From Stachybotrys elegans (lineage: Eukaryota > Ascomycota > Sordariomycetes > Hypocreales > Stachybotryaceae): 64,000 nucleotides of DNA. The stretch spans positions 2,108,001-2,172,000 of the forward strand of contig JAGPNK010000002.1 in NCBI GenBank assembly GCA_020746835.1. Direction: 5' to 3'. A program made the position numbers and the translations under genes. Below, piece by piece: positions 50,129 to 61,073 of the stretch. Positions within the stretch are counted from its first letter, which is position 1, and the number at the start of each line of letters is the position of its first letter. The notes below the pieces were generated by a model. The model saw only the letters and a program-made list of their open reading frames with translations, had not been told where the DNA came from and searched no databases.

Positions 50129-53065
50129 CTACCTAGAGTATGGATGGAATCCCCGGTTGCCGCCGCGGCCACCGCCTCGGTAGTTGGCTCCGGGCTTGCC
50201 TGCATTCTTCGGGCCCGTAGGTGCGTTGGCTGGCGGCGCGTTCTGAGGATCCGGCGTTCCCTGTCCTGCGCTTCCGCCACGCCGGAAGCCACCCGCGTTC
50301 TGGTTGGCGTTGGGCTGAGGCACGTCGTCGTACATGCCCTCCCACGACGTCGGCGCGTTGCCGCCCATCCCATATCCTCCCTGTCCTCCGTAGCCGCCTC
50401 CCCGGCCGCCCCGACGTCCCTGCGGCTGCTGCTGCTGCTGCTGTTGGAACTGGTCGTAGTTGTCGTAGCCTCCTCGGCCGCCACCGCCACCCATGTTGCC
50501 TTGTCCGGCCTGGCCTTGACCCTGTCCGCCTTGCGGCTGCTGCATCATCTGCTGGTTCATCTGCTGCTGCATCTGTTGTTGCATCTGCTGCATCTGCTGC
50601 ATTTGCTGCATCATCTGCGGGTTCATATTGCCTCCGCCCATCATGTTCTGCCCGTTTCCTCCCGCGCCACGGCCCATGGCCTGCTGCATTTGCTGCATCT
50701 GCATCATGTTCTGCCACATCATCGGGTTCATGGGCATGCCCCGGTTCATGGCCATCTGCTGCTGCATCATGGCAAAGTACTGTTGCATCCGCTGGAAATA
50801 CTGCGCCATTACCTGGGGCGTCATGCCGTTGTTACCCATCTGCTGGCCCATCCCCCCCTGGTTCTGCTGGTCGTCGCCTTTCCTGAATTTGCCGCGCTTC
50901 GCCGCCTCTTCTTCTTCGCGGAGATTGCCTCGCGGCTGGGCCTTCTTCACCTCTATCGGCTTTCCGTGGATCTCGAGGGGCACGTTGATGCACGCATCCA
51001 CGCCGGCCTCACTTTCAAACGTCACGAAGCCAAATCCTCGGGGCCGGCCAGTGTCCTTGTCCATCATGAGCGTAGCGTCCACTACCCGACCAAACTGAGC
51101 AAAGTAATCTCTAAACTCTTGGTCGGTCGTCTCCTGGCTCACGCCGCCAACAAAAATCTTACTGGTCTTCTCCTGCTCGTCGCGGGGGATGGCTCTTTTC
51201 GGGTCAATCTAACGAGTAGGTCAGCATCAGCACGCGTTGACCGTGTGAATCGATATCCACGTACAATCTTGCCGTCCAGGAAGTGTTCCTTGACCATTAC
51301 GATATTGACCGTCTTGGAATCTTTGAACGTGAGGAAGCCAAATCCACGAGATCGCCCTGTACCGCTGTCTCTCATGACTGTGCATTCCACGACCTCTCCA
51401 AACTGCGAAAAGTAATCTCGAAGAGATTCTAAAGCGTATTAGATTCAACATGCTCCTACAGCTCGAGTGCAGGACAACACTTACGATCCGTCGTTTCCCA
51501 GTTAAGGCCACCGATGAACATTTTACTATACACAGGGTATTAGTGAGTGATAATCAGAGAACCAGAGACAAAATTCCCAAGTCAGTAAAGACGGATGCAT
51601 TTGGTGCGCGATGATAAAAAGGGGGGTGCGCCGGGATTGTGGGCTGTATGCTCTGTGCAGCTTGCAGCACGCAGCATGCCGACATTGCTGGGTGTATGGC
51701 GAGCAGTCTTGGTGCATTGGCATGCTCTCCGCGAATGATGTTGGCTTGGTTCATAGCATGCATGGCATGCCGTCTGTTTGAAAGGAAGCTTTGCGGTGGG
51801 CATCGACTGGCCACTCTGTCATTCCGGCTGTCCAGACGTTTCTGTCATGTCTATGAAGACAATTTTCTTTCCCGACTCGTCAACAACAGTCGGTATATAG
51901 AGAGAGAAGGTGTCGAGAGGGCGATGAGGCGTTGAATGTTGTAATTGTACTTTGGGTTGGCGACGTATGCGTGGGGTGTAATATTCCAGACACAGAAGAG
52001 TGAGAGAGCCTTGTGCAGCCGGAGATGCTGAAGCAGTCTTGTCGAAATTTCATCTTTTTCGTCTCTCTGTGCTATCGTCCTGACTGATCGTCACTCTGTC
52101 TTGCTAGGTACTGGCCTGAGCGCTATTCGCTGGGAATCTTGCTACAGCCACCGAGGAACGTAGCAATTCTCTCGGGCTCTCCAGGCACCTGTGACTGAAG
52201 GGCTATCAAGTCTTCTGCGATGACTAGGTCGACTGGTTTATTCTCGGCGGTAAACCTCACGGGATCTAGATCTTCAATCCCAGTCTGCCGGTCCATCCCC
52301 CTCTCTGCATTTCCGCAGCTATTCCGAGGTTGACGTCTCAGCTGGACCCGACCGATTGTGCCAGAACACGCCTTTTCAGGAGAAAACTTTTTTGACGTGG
52401 CCGCCTGGGCCGCAGTATTGCCCAATGGGTAGAGCAAGCGACCCCCTCTTGTGTCTTTGATCAAACCATACCCAGCCAAGCAGGACATTGCGCCTGTCAT
52501 CAACGCCAAGCCACGATATTCTAGTCCTTCCGCAGACAATACCTGTTGCTGCCAGACGCTTTACGGGCACCGCCATACCCACGCAACCAAGTTTCAAGGG
52601 CTGGGAGGTACGAGAATGGGGCAAATGTCAATTCAGGATACAACAACAACACAAACTTACCCATCTTCTTTGGCGCTTGCCTTGTGAACCGTTCCGTAGG
52701 GCGGAGGGGAGTGACTCTCGTCCTTGAGTGCGGATTGTGTCATATGGCCGGATCCACCGCCAAGATTGAAATCCACGTCGTCGTCATCATCGTCGTCGGG
52801 TTCGTGTTTCATCGCGGAATCACCTCCAGAGTCTAGCGGAGCGGCATAAGACTGCGGTGCTTGCGGCTCAGGATCCGGCTTTATCGCGGGCGGTGGCTGG
52901 GGAGCGGCCTGGGCAGGGCCAGAACCCGGCTTTGAGGCGTCGTTGTCTTCGTAGCTATGGAACGCGTTAGCAGCCAGAACAGAGAGGCGCATCAACGGCT
53001 CGCAGGCGATTGTCAGCTCACAGATCGGCGAAGAGATCATCTTCGAAGTTCTCTGGTTCCGTCAT
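50129..53065 (-). CDS. HRP1: Hrp1/Nab4-type RNA-binding protein (two RRMs)
   Basis: Five exons: 53065-53022, 52954-52661, 51525-51485, 51428-51265 and 51208-50129; 540 residues, phases agree throughout. The N-terminus is acidic (DDDDDDDVDF). RRM1 spans about residues 113-185 with RNP2 KMFIGGLNW and RNP1 RSRGFGFLTF; RRM2 about 197-270 with KIFVGGV and RPRGFGFVTF. The C-terminal half is a Met/Gln/Gly-rich low-complexity region with RGG boxes, ending in GNRGFHPYSR, where the last PY-like residues may be a nuclear import signal. Yeast Hrp1 is the cleavage factor IB subunit that positions mRNA 3'-end cleavage and shuttles to the cytoplasm. Intron 2 (52660-51526) is 1,135 nt, extreme for this genome. 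Confidence 0.93.
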
Positions 53066-53864
53066 GTTGAATAGGGCGCGTCGATGAAGGCTGCTGGGAG
53101 CAAGGCGAGCAGCCAAACACAATTGACTACCTTGATAGACACGTCGGGTTCGATGCTGTGGTGATTAATAAAGTCGCCTTGCACTTTCCAGGATATCGCG
53201 CGACTATGCAGGTCTTGTGAAATACGAAAGGGATGAGCCCCGGCGTATTGGCTATAGCAATGGAGGAGGGAAGAAGTTGCAAAGTCAAAGAGTAACAACA
53301 GCGTTTTCGAGGCATCCACATGACAGGATTGCCAGGAAAGGCTCGTGGCTGACTAAGTTGCCGGGGTGCTAGCGCCTCCTTCACCTGCATGCACGCCCGC
53401 ACACACACAACCTAACCTAATTACCTCCTAACCTGCAGCCTGTCCGCCCCATCAGCCTACCTATCTTACCCATCTGCTCGATAAGGTAAGATTGATAGCT
53501 ACCCCTCGGTTAGTCAACATGAATGTGACCAACTTTGCTTTCGCCAGGTGACCATCCCACCTCCTGGCAATCTACATCGCACCTCTGCCCAGAACAGAGG
53601 GTCCGATACCTCGATAGCAGTGTTTTCGACTCGCAGAGTTACATACAGCACATGGTTACGATTGCAGACTGTCATTATTTATAAAGCCAGATCGATCCCC
53701 CACTGTTACGTTTTAGACTCTGCTCGTCGATAGCAGCTGAGTCATCAACAGTGGGCTTCCCTCATTTTTGCCCATCAGCTGCGTGACATCTCTCCTTGCC
53801 CTCCCCATCGAGCAGCTCTCGGTCAGCCTCAACAAAACCTCAAACTTCTTCCTACAGGACACAA
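53066..53864. promoter_or_regulatory. Divergent promoter region
   Basis: 800 bp between the starts of the Hrp1-type gene (minus) and the conserved fungal gene (plus). It contains CTACCT and CCTAACCTAA motifs near 53,407-53,440. A splice-acceptor-like CCTACAG lies 7 bp before the plus-strand start region, so the plus gene may have a leader intron. Confidence 0.35.
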
Positions 53865-54608
53865 ATGGATTCGGCGAGGGCCTCTGGCTCGCACTCGGCA
53901 AATAACGCAGCACGGGCTGCACGGGGTGAGACTCCCGAGCAGCTCCTGGACGTCTTTAAGGCCGCCGCTCTTTCCGTTACGAAACTCTACAAGACCTCGG
54001 CACTCGCGGAATCACGAGCTCGAGCGGAAGGATACCAAGACTGCCTGGATGACCTACTCGCTTTCCTGGACAAGGAACATTTGGGCCTGAGCGATGGCGA
54101 AGGTTGGGCCATCAGGCGTTGGGCCACGGAGAAGCTAGACGGACGAGATGCGGGACCACAAGCCACCGAGAGCGAGGACGAAATAGAAAAGGCCGAAGCA
54201 ACACCACCGTCCGATCCTATGCGTGATGGAGAAGCCTCTCAGCAAGCCAGCACAGCACGGGGCGAGTCAGCAACCCCCATTGCTCCTTCACCGGCCGAGC
54301 CCGCACCAACGCCTACTTTCATCGTACCTCAACAGGACAGCTTTACATTTCAATCATCGCATCAGTACCCAAACATAGCAACACTGGACCTCTCCGACTC
54401 GAAATCGTTTGACGGACCGCTGACGACCACCCGCTCCACCAAATCACGCTTGAATACGAACTCTGGCAAGGCCGGCTCCAGGGCATCCGGACATCTCGGA
54501 CGAGGGGCGGGCACGAAGCGACGAATGGACTTTGACGAATTCTTTGGGGGATGCCTTGGTGGGAAGGATCCCTTCGGCAACGGACCCAAGCGGAATCGCC
54601 ATGCTTGA
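53865..54608 (+). CDS. Conserved fungal protein, helical N-domain
   Basis: Single exon, 247 residues from the ATG at 53865. Residues 20-95 form a helix-rich domain (TPEQLLDVFKAAALSVTKLY, YQDCLDDLLAFLDKEHLGL, GWAIRRWATEKLD) of a type I recall as conserved in ascomycetes without assigned function. The middle is acidic and disordered; the C-terminus is basic, with TKRRMDFDEFFGG and PKRNRHA, possible nuclear targeting. I do not assign a function. Confidence 0.78.
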   Translation: MDSARASGSHSANNAARAARGETPEQLLDVFKAAALSVTKLYKTSALAESRARAEGYQDCLDDLLAFLDKEHLGLSDGEGWAIRRWATEKLDGRDAGPQATESEDEIEKAEATPPSDPMRDGEASQQASTARGESATPIAPSPAEPAPTPTFIVPQQDSFTFQSSHQYPNIATLDLSDSKSFDGPLTTTRSTKSRLNTNSGKAGSRASGHLGRGAGTKRRMDFDEFFGGCLGGKDPFGNGPKRNRHA

Positions 54609-55041
54609 CACCACCGCTATCTAAATATCATGATCTCTTAACGACGGCGGTTGGATGGTTCAACGGTTCACCAGGCGGCATTGGCGGCGACGCATGATTA
54701 TGGGGATACGGCTCTGCATGGTATATATGGCGTTAGAATGACAGTCGGAACAGCCAAGTTCTTGATCTTGTGGTGGAGGGTTTACTTTGTGGAATTTTTT
54801 TTCCAATCTGCATTTCCTTTGCCTATTGGCTACGGGGACGGATTTCTTGTGGAGGAGGGTGATGGGGCATTGGTAGCAGGTGTCATATCATTATAACCTT
54901 CCATTATTTAAAGAGTTGGGCCCAGTGGTCACAGGTCAAGCTGGGATAGCTAAGACGGCCTCAATTCAGAGTTATTGTCTAAATGAAAACATGATAGAAG
55001 AAGAATCAGCGGTCTGAGCGGTGATAGCATCTCCCCGAGTG
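54609..55041. other. Convergent intergenic region
   Basis: 430 bp between two convergent genes; expected to hold both 3' untranslated regions. T-rich at 54,795-54,803; no gene. Confidence 0.4.
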
Positions 55042-55742
55042 TTATTCGTGGGCCGAAAACCTCTGCGAGTCCCCTTCCAGCTCGGATCTCAGCCTGCTGT
55101 TCTCGGCTTCCAGCTCTTCTATATGCTGCTCGAGAAAATCAACCCGTTCGACGGAGCCTAGAACCATCTCCTCGGAGATCTTGGCCAGGCGCCACAGACG
55201 AAGAACAACGACCAGGGAGCCGATGGACTCGGTCAATCCTTGGGTGGCAAAGTCGATGAAGAAGCTAAGGACGATGACGACGGAGTCAAAAACATGAAAC
55301 CAAGTGGAGAAGTAGCTATATTGCGTCTGTAAGAATAAAGCAATATTGCTTGGGAATGCACTCGGCTGTCCTACCTGATCCCGTAGGAGAAAACACATGC
55401 AATGAGCTCGACCATGAAGACGCAGCTGAAGACCAAGCCAAGAGATGTCAGGGCCTTTGTGAGCTGCTGGACCCACGGCTCGTCTCGCTGGTGCATCTCG
55501 CAGGAGATGAGCTGGAGGAAGATGTTGCCGAGCAATGCTGCGACATCAAAGGCGACGACGCCCATGACCACATAGTGCTTGGTGCGCGAGCCGAGCAAGT
55601 CACGGCCCTTGGCCCGATAAGCTTCCACTTTGCCCTCATGATCCCGAGACCTCGATGGGCTTCTGGATCCGACTTCTTCCCCCTCACCATCGGCCTGCGA
55701 GGGTGGGAGGAGAGGGCGCGTAGGGCTGTGGTCCGGGGCCAT
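55042..55742 (-). CDS. Voltage-gated proton channel (Hv1 type)
   Basis: Two exons, 55742-55375 and 55315-55042, give 213 residues: a voltage-sensor domain without a pore domain. S1 carries Asp66 (VVAFDVAALLGN), the residue equivalent to the selectivity Asp of animal Hv1. S2 is VFSCVFMVELIACVFSYG, S3 has Asp133 (FDSVVIVLSFF), and S4 is LRLWRLAKISEE with Arg162, Arg165 and Lys168 at three-residue spacing. A C-terminal coiled coil (VDFLEQHIEELEAENSRLRS) should dimerise the channel. The protein extrudes protons across the plasma membrane when depolarised or when the cytosol is acid. The first ATG in frame is at 55742; an upstream extension has no ATG. Intron acceptor TATAG restores the S3 frame. 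Confidence 0.93.
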
Positions 55743-56392
55743 GACGTCAAGGTAGCTGTTGGGGATACGCGGGGCTTTGGAAGGGCGCCGTACAGCACGA
55801 GGCGAGGACTGTCGTCTCCCTCGCTTGGCAAATCTGCAGCAAAAATCACACAAACGCAAAGTCGCTGCTCCGGTGCATGCGGCCTCTCATTTTTGAAAAA
55901 GCGATTTGATTAGGGTTCGGCAGCTGGCTACGCCCATCCCCCTCTTGCCAACTTGGCAGGATCCTGGGTCCCAGACCTTCCAAAACAGGGGAGGGCACTC
56001 AAACCCATGAATGCAGACATTTCAAGGTGCTATGGGTGGCGAATGATATAATATGTCTATATTTATATATATATCTATATATCCTGCGATATATGTACAG
56101 ATGTGCATGGGAGCATTGAAAATAAACTATGAGTTCCTGTCAATCCAGCACTTCAACTATTAGTGACAAGATGGATGGGCTGATTTCAGTGGACATTTAG
56201 CGGCCGTCACCACCCGCCCAGTTTCTATGTTGATCCACCACTCACTTCCATTGGATAAGTCAGTTGGTACTACAACGCCAAGAAGCCTCCTCACCTTTAC
56301 TCACCTCTCTGACACTACGGAGTACAAAACTCGAGAATCAAAGAAGCAAGGCATCGTTCTCAAAAGCGCCAAACTCTCCTCCTTTCCTCAGC
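55743..56392. promoter_or_regulatory. Divergent promoter of the proton channel and palC
   Basis: 650 bp between the two starts. It contains two CTTGGC hexamers (55,824-55,829 and 55,952-55,957), which on the minus strand read GCCAAG, the core bound by PacC in Aspergillus. Two such sites are not far above chance for this length. A TTAGGGTT box lies near 55,911, and a TATA-rich stretch (ATATATATCTATATATCC) at about 56,067-56,084. Confidence 0.45.
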
Positions 56393-57895
56393 ATGCCTTT
56401 CCCCTTGGTGCTTCCAACGACCTCTTCCTTCTCATTCTCCTCTTGTCTCGATTGTGGCTCTCATCCATCGCTCCCTATCCAAGCCAGCACATACCGTGGG
56501 GTCGTCAGAGACGCTCTCAAGAAGCACAAACGGTCGCCGCCGTCGTCGCAGATATCAAGTCTTGCAACGGTCGTTTCCAGTATAAATGCGTATGCACCCT
56601 ATCTGCTCGCAGTGGATGCAGGATTGAGCGACACCACCCTCCCCAGTGGTGACTCCATCAACATTGCTCTCAAGTCCATACCTGATATCGAGTGGCGGCC
56701 AACGCTGTCCGACAATCCAATCCCTGGCCGTGATAATCCGCGTGTCAAATTGACTTCTCTCGAATATGAGGTGACTTTCGTCTTCTCAACACTGGGCCTA
56801 GCCTATGTGCTCCAGGCTCGCGCAGCGCTGCAGCCGCTGTATACCACCGCGGGCGACTTTATGGGCACCCAGGAGCGCGCACAGGCTATCACGACGGCAA
56901 TGAAGCATCTGCTTGAGGCAGCTTCCATCTGGAATTACCTTGCTGCAAGAGGGGAGCATCTGTCAAACAGACCTCCATGCGTCGACGTTACCCCTGCCAT
57001 GATGCGAGCGCTTGCTTCCACGGCCCATGCCGAGGCCACCTTGCTGGCTGTGCTGAAGGACGACCCCTACCCCGCCGCCGTCGCCCAAGACAGAAGCAAG
57101 ACGGACAAGGAATGGATGTTCAAAGCACCCGAGATTCCCAAGGTCAGGGCCAACATATACGCTCGGCTTTGCTTGGCTGCTTCTGAGCACGCTGCCAAGG
57201 CGGCGTCCTTGTGCCAGTCAGCCGCGTCGAGCGTAGGCAAGACAGACTCGGGGTTTGTGCGCTATCTCGAAGACCTTCGCCGGACAAGCCGCGCAAGGGC
57301 ATGCCGTTTCTTCGGTATCGACGCGGAGATGGGCGGGTCGGCCGCTGACGGCATCGGCTGGCTACGAGCTGGCCTTCAGGAGGTCGGCGTAGAGGCCAAA
57401 GAGAATAAGAAGGGCTTGAGCTTCAGCCGGTTCAAGAAAGATCTTGTGGAAAAGAGGGAAGACCGACGAGTCGAGAAGGAAGCGGCTTGGGGCACCGATG
57501 CAGGCAAGATTGAGGAGATACGCGTGATTGAGATGCTCGATGCCAAATGGACCAAGATCAACGATACCGTAGGTCAAAGATCCATGCTTCCATGAGCCTG
57601 ATATAGCTAACCGTTTGCAGATGAACACGAGGCCGATTCCACCACCCAACACATTACTATCGCAGATGCCGTCTGGAAGGGAGATACACTCCATCAAGCC
57701 CTACGAGGCCCCTATGTTGGATCAGAACACGCTCGAGTCCATTCAAGCCCCTCCTGAGAGGGGGATCATCTCGGTAACGAGTTGAGTTCGGATGAGGAAG
57801 ATGAGCGAGGCTCATCAGCCCCTGTCGGTGCATTTCCAGGCACTGGGGCCGACTATACTCGAAGTTCCAGCTCCGTAGGGAACACATACTACTGA
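56393..57895 (+). CDS. palC: pH-response regulator PalC (BRO1-like domain), tail frame broken
   Basis: Exon 1 is 56393-57568 (392 codons), exon 2 starts at 57621. The N-terminus [16 protein letters not shown] and THRGVVRD-like [14 protein letters not shown] are the PalC hallmark; the bulk is a helical BRO1-like domain. PalC links the PalH/PalF receptor complex to ESCRT-III (Vps32) in ambient-pH signalling leading to PacC cleavage. Read literally, exon 2 stops at 57785 (446 residues). The next frame continues with [19 protein letters not shown] and ends ...NTYY at 57895, which resembles known PalC C-termini; one additional G in the G5 run at 57760-57764 would join them (about 483 residues). 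No intron phase solves this. Confidence 0.9.
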
Positions 57896-58173
57896 GGCCT
57901 GTGCAGCGTCTTTATTTCAATGCTACCAATCTCTCAAGAAATCCAAGGCACCGCATATGGCATCATTTCAGTCAACTGCACCGACATGACAGGTACAACA
58001 GATAGCAGCAAGTCGCGTTACACTTTGAAAGAAAATGTTCACGTTGAACACTCGACAATAACAGAAGCAGAGGCTCCAGCTAGTGGTCTTGGTGGTTCGT
58101 TCTGCCCCATATCTCTGGGTCCCTTACGTGCTTTCGAGGCATGCACCGAGGTCCTCTGCACATGCTGAACTAT

Positions 58174-58452
58174 CTAACCGATGGTGCATACCGGAGTGGT
58201 CCAGGTTGGCTTGGGGCTGCAAACGTTGTAGCAGCTTTTGATGTCAGCATACGAGACCGACTGGCTTATCGTGGCACACATACCCGCCATATGTATTGTT
58301 GCAGGCATCAAGATAATCCTCGCATATCGTGTAAGGGATGCATCTAGTGGAGGTACTGCTGGTTGTTGGTGGCCTGGTGGTTGTTGGCGGTTTGGTGGTT
58401 GTGGTAAGCGTCGGTCCTGGGTCACTTGTCTTTGTTGGGGTGGTTGCCGTCG

Positions 58453-58483
<31 letters not shown>

Positions 58484-58768
58484 TGATGTCGTTGATGTCG
58501 TCGTCTTCTTGGTCGTTGACGTTGGGCAAACAGGGGGCGTGGGCGAATTCTGTGGGGAGCAAGTGTTGTAACACCTGTGGATTGTCATTGATCATTCATG
58601 GCTACCTATATTGGTTTGATGAGGGAGCAGCACGAACCCTCCATACGTCATGGAGCAAGTGTTGATGCCATTAACGCAAGTAATGTAGTCACGACATCGC
58701 TGAGGAACGGCTCCAACCATGCAGGAAAGGCCCGCGAGGGCAACGATGAGTCCAGACCGCAAGAGCAT
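58174..58768 (-). CDS. Secreted two-module cysteine-rich protein with Thr-rich linker
   Basis: Three exons, 58768-58638, 58574-58284 and 58234-58174, give 160 residues. Residues 1-20 are a signal peptide (MLLRSGLIVALAGLSCMVGA). Module 1 spans Cys25-Cys60 and module 2 Cys122-Cys157; both have spacing C-x5-C-x6-C-x6-C-x3-C-x10-C, share YGGCYN and CSP...PVC, and are joined by a Thr-rich linker (61-121) that is probably O-glycosylated. Each module is cut by an intron in phase 2 of the Gly codon before its fourth Cys (introns 63 and 49 nt). Intron 1 has a weak donor (GTTCGT), intron 2 a good one (GTATGT). The family is unknown to me; a cell-surface or carbohydrate-binding role is only a guess from the architecture. 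Confidence 0.8.
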
Positions 58769-59831
58769 CTCGTCAAATTGAAGCAGACAAAGTAAGAACA
58801 ATATTGCGATTGTTATGCCCAGATGATGATCAGCGGGTGAGGTTGCATATACATGTAACTGGAAAACTAGGATGCAGAGGGCGTTGATATAGATGCGGTT
58901 TGGACAGACGACACTTGACTTGGCTAGCGAGCTTTGTGTCGGTGTGTAAGAGTGGGAGGAGAGTTCCTCCGCTTGGCGATATTGTGTATTAATTGGACCC
59001 CGATCTAGAATGCTCGGAGGAGTAAGTGAGGTGCCCGGCTGAATTGTGGTGATACTTTGGACGGTTAAACGAGAGTGGATGCAATCATTACTGTGGTACG
59101 ATTTGGTACGCTCTGCAGTTAGGATCGTTCTAAATGGAGGAGAGCTGGAGTCATCATCATCCGAGACACGGGATGAGGTTCTTGGTTGCTCAATGCAATC
59201 ACCATCAAGGTCATGATGTTGGGCTCGCTTATCCCAACCAACCCAGACGCTCGGGGCGTCCTCATATCTACTCTGTACACAGAACAGCGTCGTATTTATC
59301 CGCTCAGCAGCGTCAGCCAAGTTTGTGAGCAAGGAATATACGAGGACCCTGGCCGGCGTACTTTAAGTATATAGGCAGCTGCATGTCTGTAATGAAGGCA
59401 TTGAGTGCGAGGACATGATGGTTCCCCGCATCTTGTCCCGATGCAGAGTTCTAGGCTGCGGAGCGCTGCTTACAGGGGACAACGAGGAGTCAATATGAGA
59501 TTGGCGTGATAAAGGATCCTGTCCGTTATTTGGGATGAAAGGTAGAGAAGATGGTGCTTGTAGTTGGCTTTATTACAGTCGGGAGTCTGTGTGTTCCATC
59601 CAGTATTAGTGGTGATTCAGCCGGGGGTAAGCGTCCAGTCGGCATGGCACACACACCCGGCTAGCGGTGGTGCAGGGGTCCATACTACAGGTACCGCTGC
59701 CCGCTGCCCGCCCTCCAAGAAGCAACCAGGTATGCATGCATGCATCCATTGTCTGTTGTCGCCCGTGGGTGCAAAAATTCCATCCCATCCCCGAGTGCCC
59801 AATTAATACCTTTTACCCATCCAGCTCCAAC
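58769..59831. promoter_or_regulatory. Divergent promoter region
   Basis: 1.06 kb between the secreted-protein gene (minus) and the PP2C gene (plus). A TATA-like TTTAAGTATATA lies at about 59,362-59,373 and a GCATGCATGCAT run near 59,732-59,745. A long minus-strand open frame (up to 59,332) reads into the secreted gene but carries no signal peptide at its start and is not favoured. Confidence 0.4.
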
Positions 59832-61073
59832 ATGACAACGGCCTGCAGCAGGGCCGCTGCCGCAACACCATGGAGAGCACTATCCAGAACCGGAGCCGGA
59901 GCCGGAACCAGAACTCGCCCGCTGGCTGAAGCCCTACGGTTGCAGGAGCGCTGCCACTCTTCCCGACACGTCGCATCCCTACCCTCGCGGCGCCCATACT
60001 CGACCTCGTCACCGCCCGCTCCCCGGTTCTCCTACCACGTCGCCGCCTCCTTCATCGGCAAGGACCGGCCCTACGATCCCTCCTCGCACGTCTTCCACTT
60101 CAACCCCTACAACCGCATACAGCCCCCGCGCCATCGCCGGAAATCCTCCCGTCCCGACTCGGGCCACGATGCCTTCTTCATCAGCCGCGTCAACGACTCG
60201 GGCTCCGTCGCCCTCGGTATCGCCGACGGCGTGGGCGGCTGGGTCGACTCCGGCGTCGACCCGGCAGACTTCTCCCACGGCTTCTGCGACTACATGGCTG
60301 CCGCAGCCTACGAGCATCAGCCGGGCGTTCATCCGCCCCTGACGGCGAGGAGCCTCATGCAGAGGGGCTACGACTCTATCTGCAGCGACCGGAGCTTGCG
60401 CGCCGGAGGGAGCACCGCCTGCGTTGCCATTGCGGCCCCCGACGGCACGCTCGATGTGGCCAACCTAGGCGATTCGGGCTTCCTGCACCTGCGGCTCAAC
60501 GCGGTGCATGCCTACTCGGAGCCTCAGACGCACGCCTTCAACACCCCCTTCCAGCTCTCGTTGGTGCCGCCCAGCGTCGCCGCACGCATGGCAGCGTTTG
60601 GTGGAACCCAGCTCAGCGATCTCCCCCGAGATGCCGACGTGTCCCAGCACGCCCTCCGCCACGGAGACGTGGTCCTGTTTGCTACGGACGGTATTCTGGA
60701 CAACCTCTTCAACCAAGATCTGCTCCGCATCGTCAGCCGCGCCATGGAGGCAAGCGGCGCCTGGGTTCTCTCGCCTGCCGGCGGCGTCCAGGTGGCCGAC
60801 GACCTCGATGCCCTCGTCCAGCCGCCCGACCCCAGCGACGCCCAAGGCAGCGGCAAGACGCCCAAAGCCGTCACCCTGCAGAGCTATCTTGCTACGCAGA
60901 TTGTCCACGCCGCCAAGAGCGCGAGCATGAACACCAAAAAGGACGGGCCCTTTGCCAAGGAGGTGCAGAAGTACTACCCTCAGGAGAACTGGCGGGGAGG
61001 CAAGGTCGACGACATCTGCGTCATTGTGGCCGTCGTCTCGGAGAACGCGGCAGTTGTGAAGAGCAAGCTGTGA
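59832..61073 (+). CDS. PTC7: Mitochondrial PP2C-type protein phosphatase (Ptc7 type)
   Basis: Single exon, 413 residues from the ATG at 59832. Residues 1-55 are Arg/Ser/Ala-rich without acidic residues, a typical mitochondrial presequence. The PPM/PP2C fold is marked by GIADGVGGW (metal-binding Asp), GGSTACVAI, VANLGDSGF, LFATDGILDNLF and KVDDICVIVAVV. These are the acidic residues that hold two Mn/Mg ions. Yeast Ptc7 dephosphorylates the coenzyme Q protein Coq7 and other mitochondrial proteins. Earlier in-frame Met-like codons upstream of 59832 lack a good context. Closely follows Ptc7 family length. Confidence 0.93.
   Translation: MTTACSRAAAATPWRALSRTGAGAGTRTRPLAEALRLQERCHSSRHVASLPSRRPYSTSSPPAPRFSYHVAASFIGKDRPYDPSSHVFHFNPYNRIQPPRHRRKSSRPDSGHDAFFISRVNDSGSVALGIADGVGGWVDSGVDPADFSHGFCDYMAAAAYEHQPGVHPPLTARSLMQRGYDSICSDRSLRAGGSTACVAIAAPDGTLDVANLGDSGFLHLRLNAVHAYSEPQTHAFNTPFQLSLVPPSVAARMAAFGGTQLSDLPRDADVSQHALRHGDVVLFATDGILDNLFNQDLLRIVSRAMEASGAWVLSPAGGVQVADDLDALVQPPDPSDAQGSGKTPKAVTLQSYLATQIVHAAKSASMNTKKDGPFAKEVQKYYPQENWRGGKVDDICVIVAVVSENAAVVKSKL

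Noticed and set aside
52123..52539. Minus-strand frame inside the long Hrp1 intron
   Set aside because: Open for 138 codons but without domain, and its phase does not connect the flanking exons; not needed for the Hrp1 protein.
55824..55957. Two GCCAAG sites taken as proof of PacC control
   Set aside because: A six-base degenerate core is expected roughly once by chance in 650 bp; the sites are recorded but not counted as evidence of regulation.
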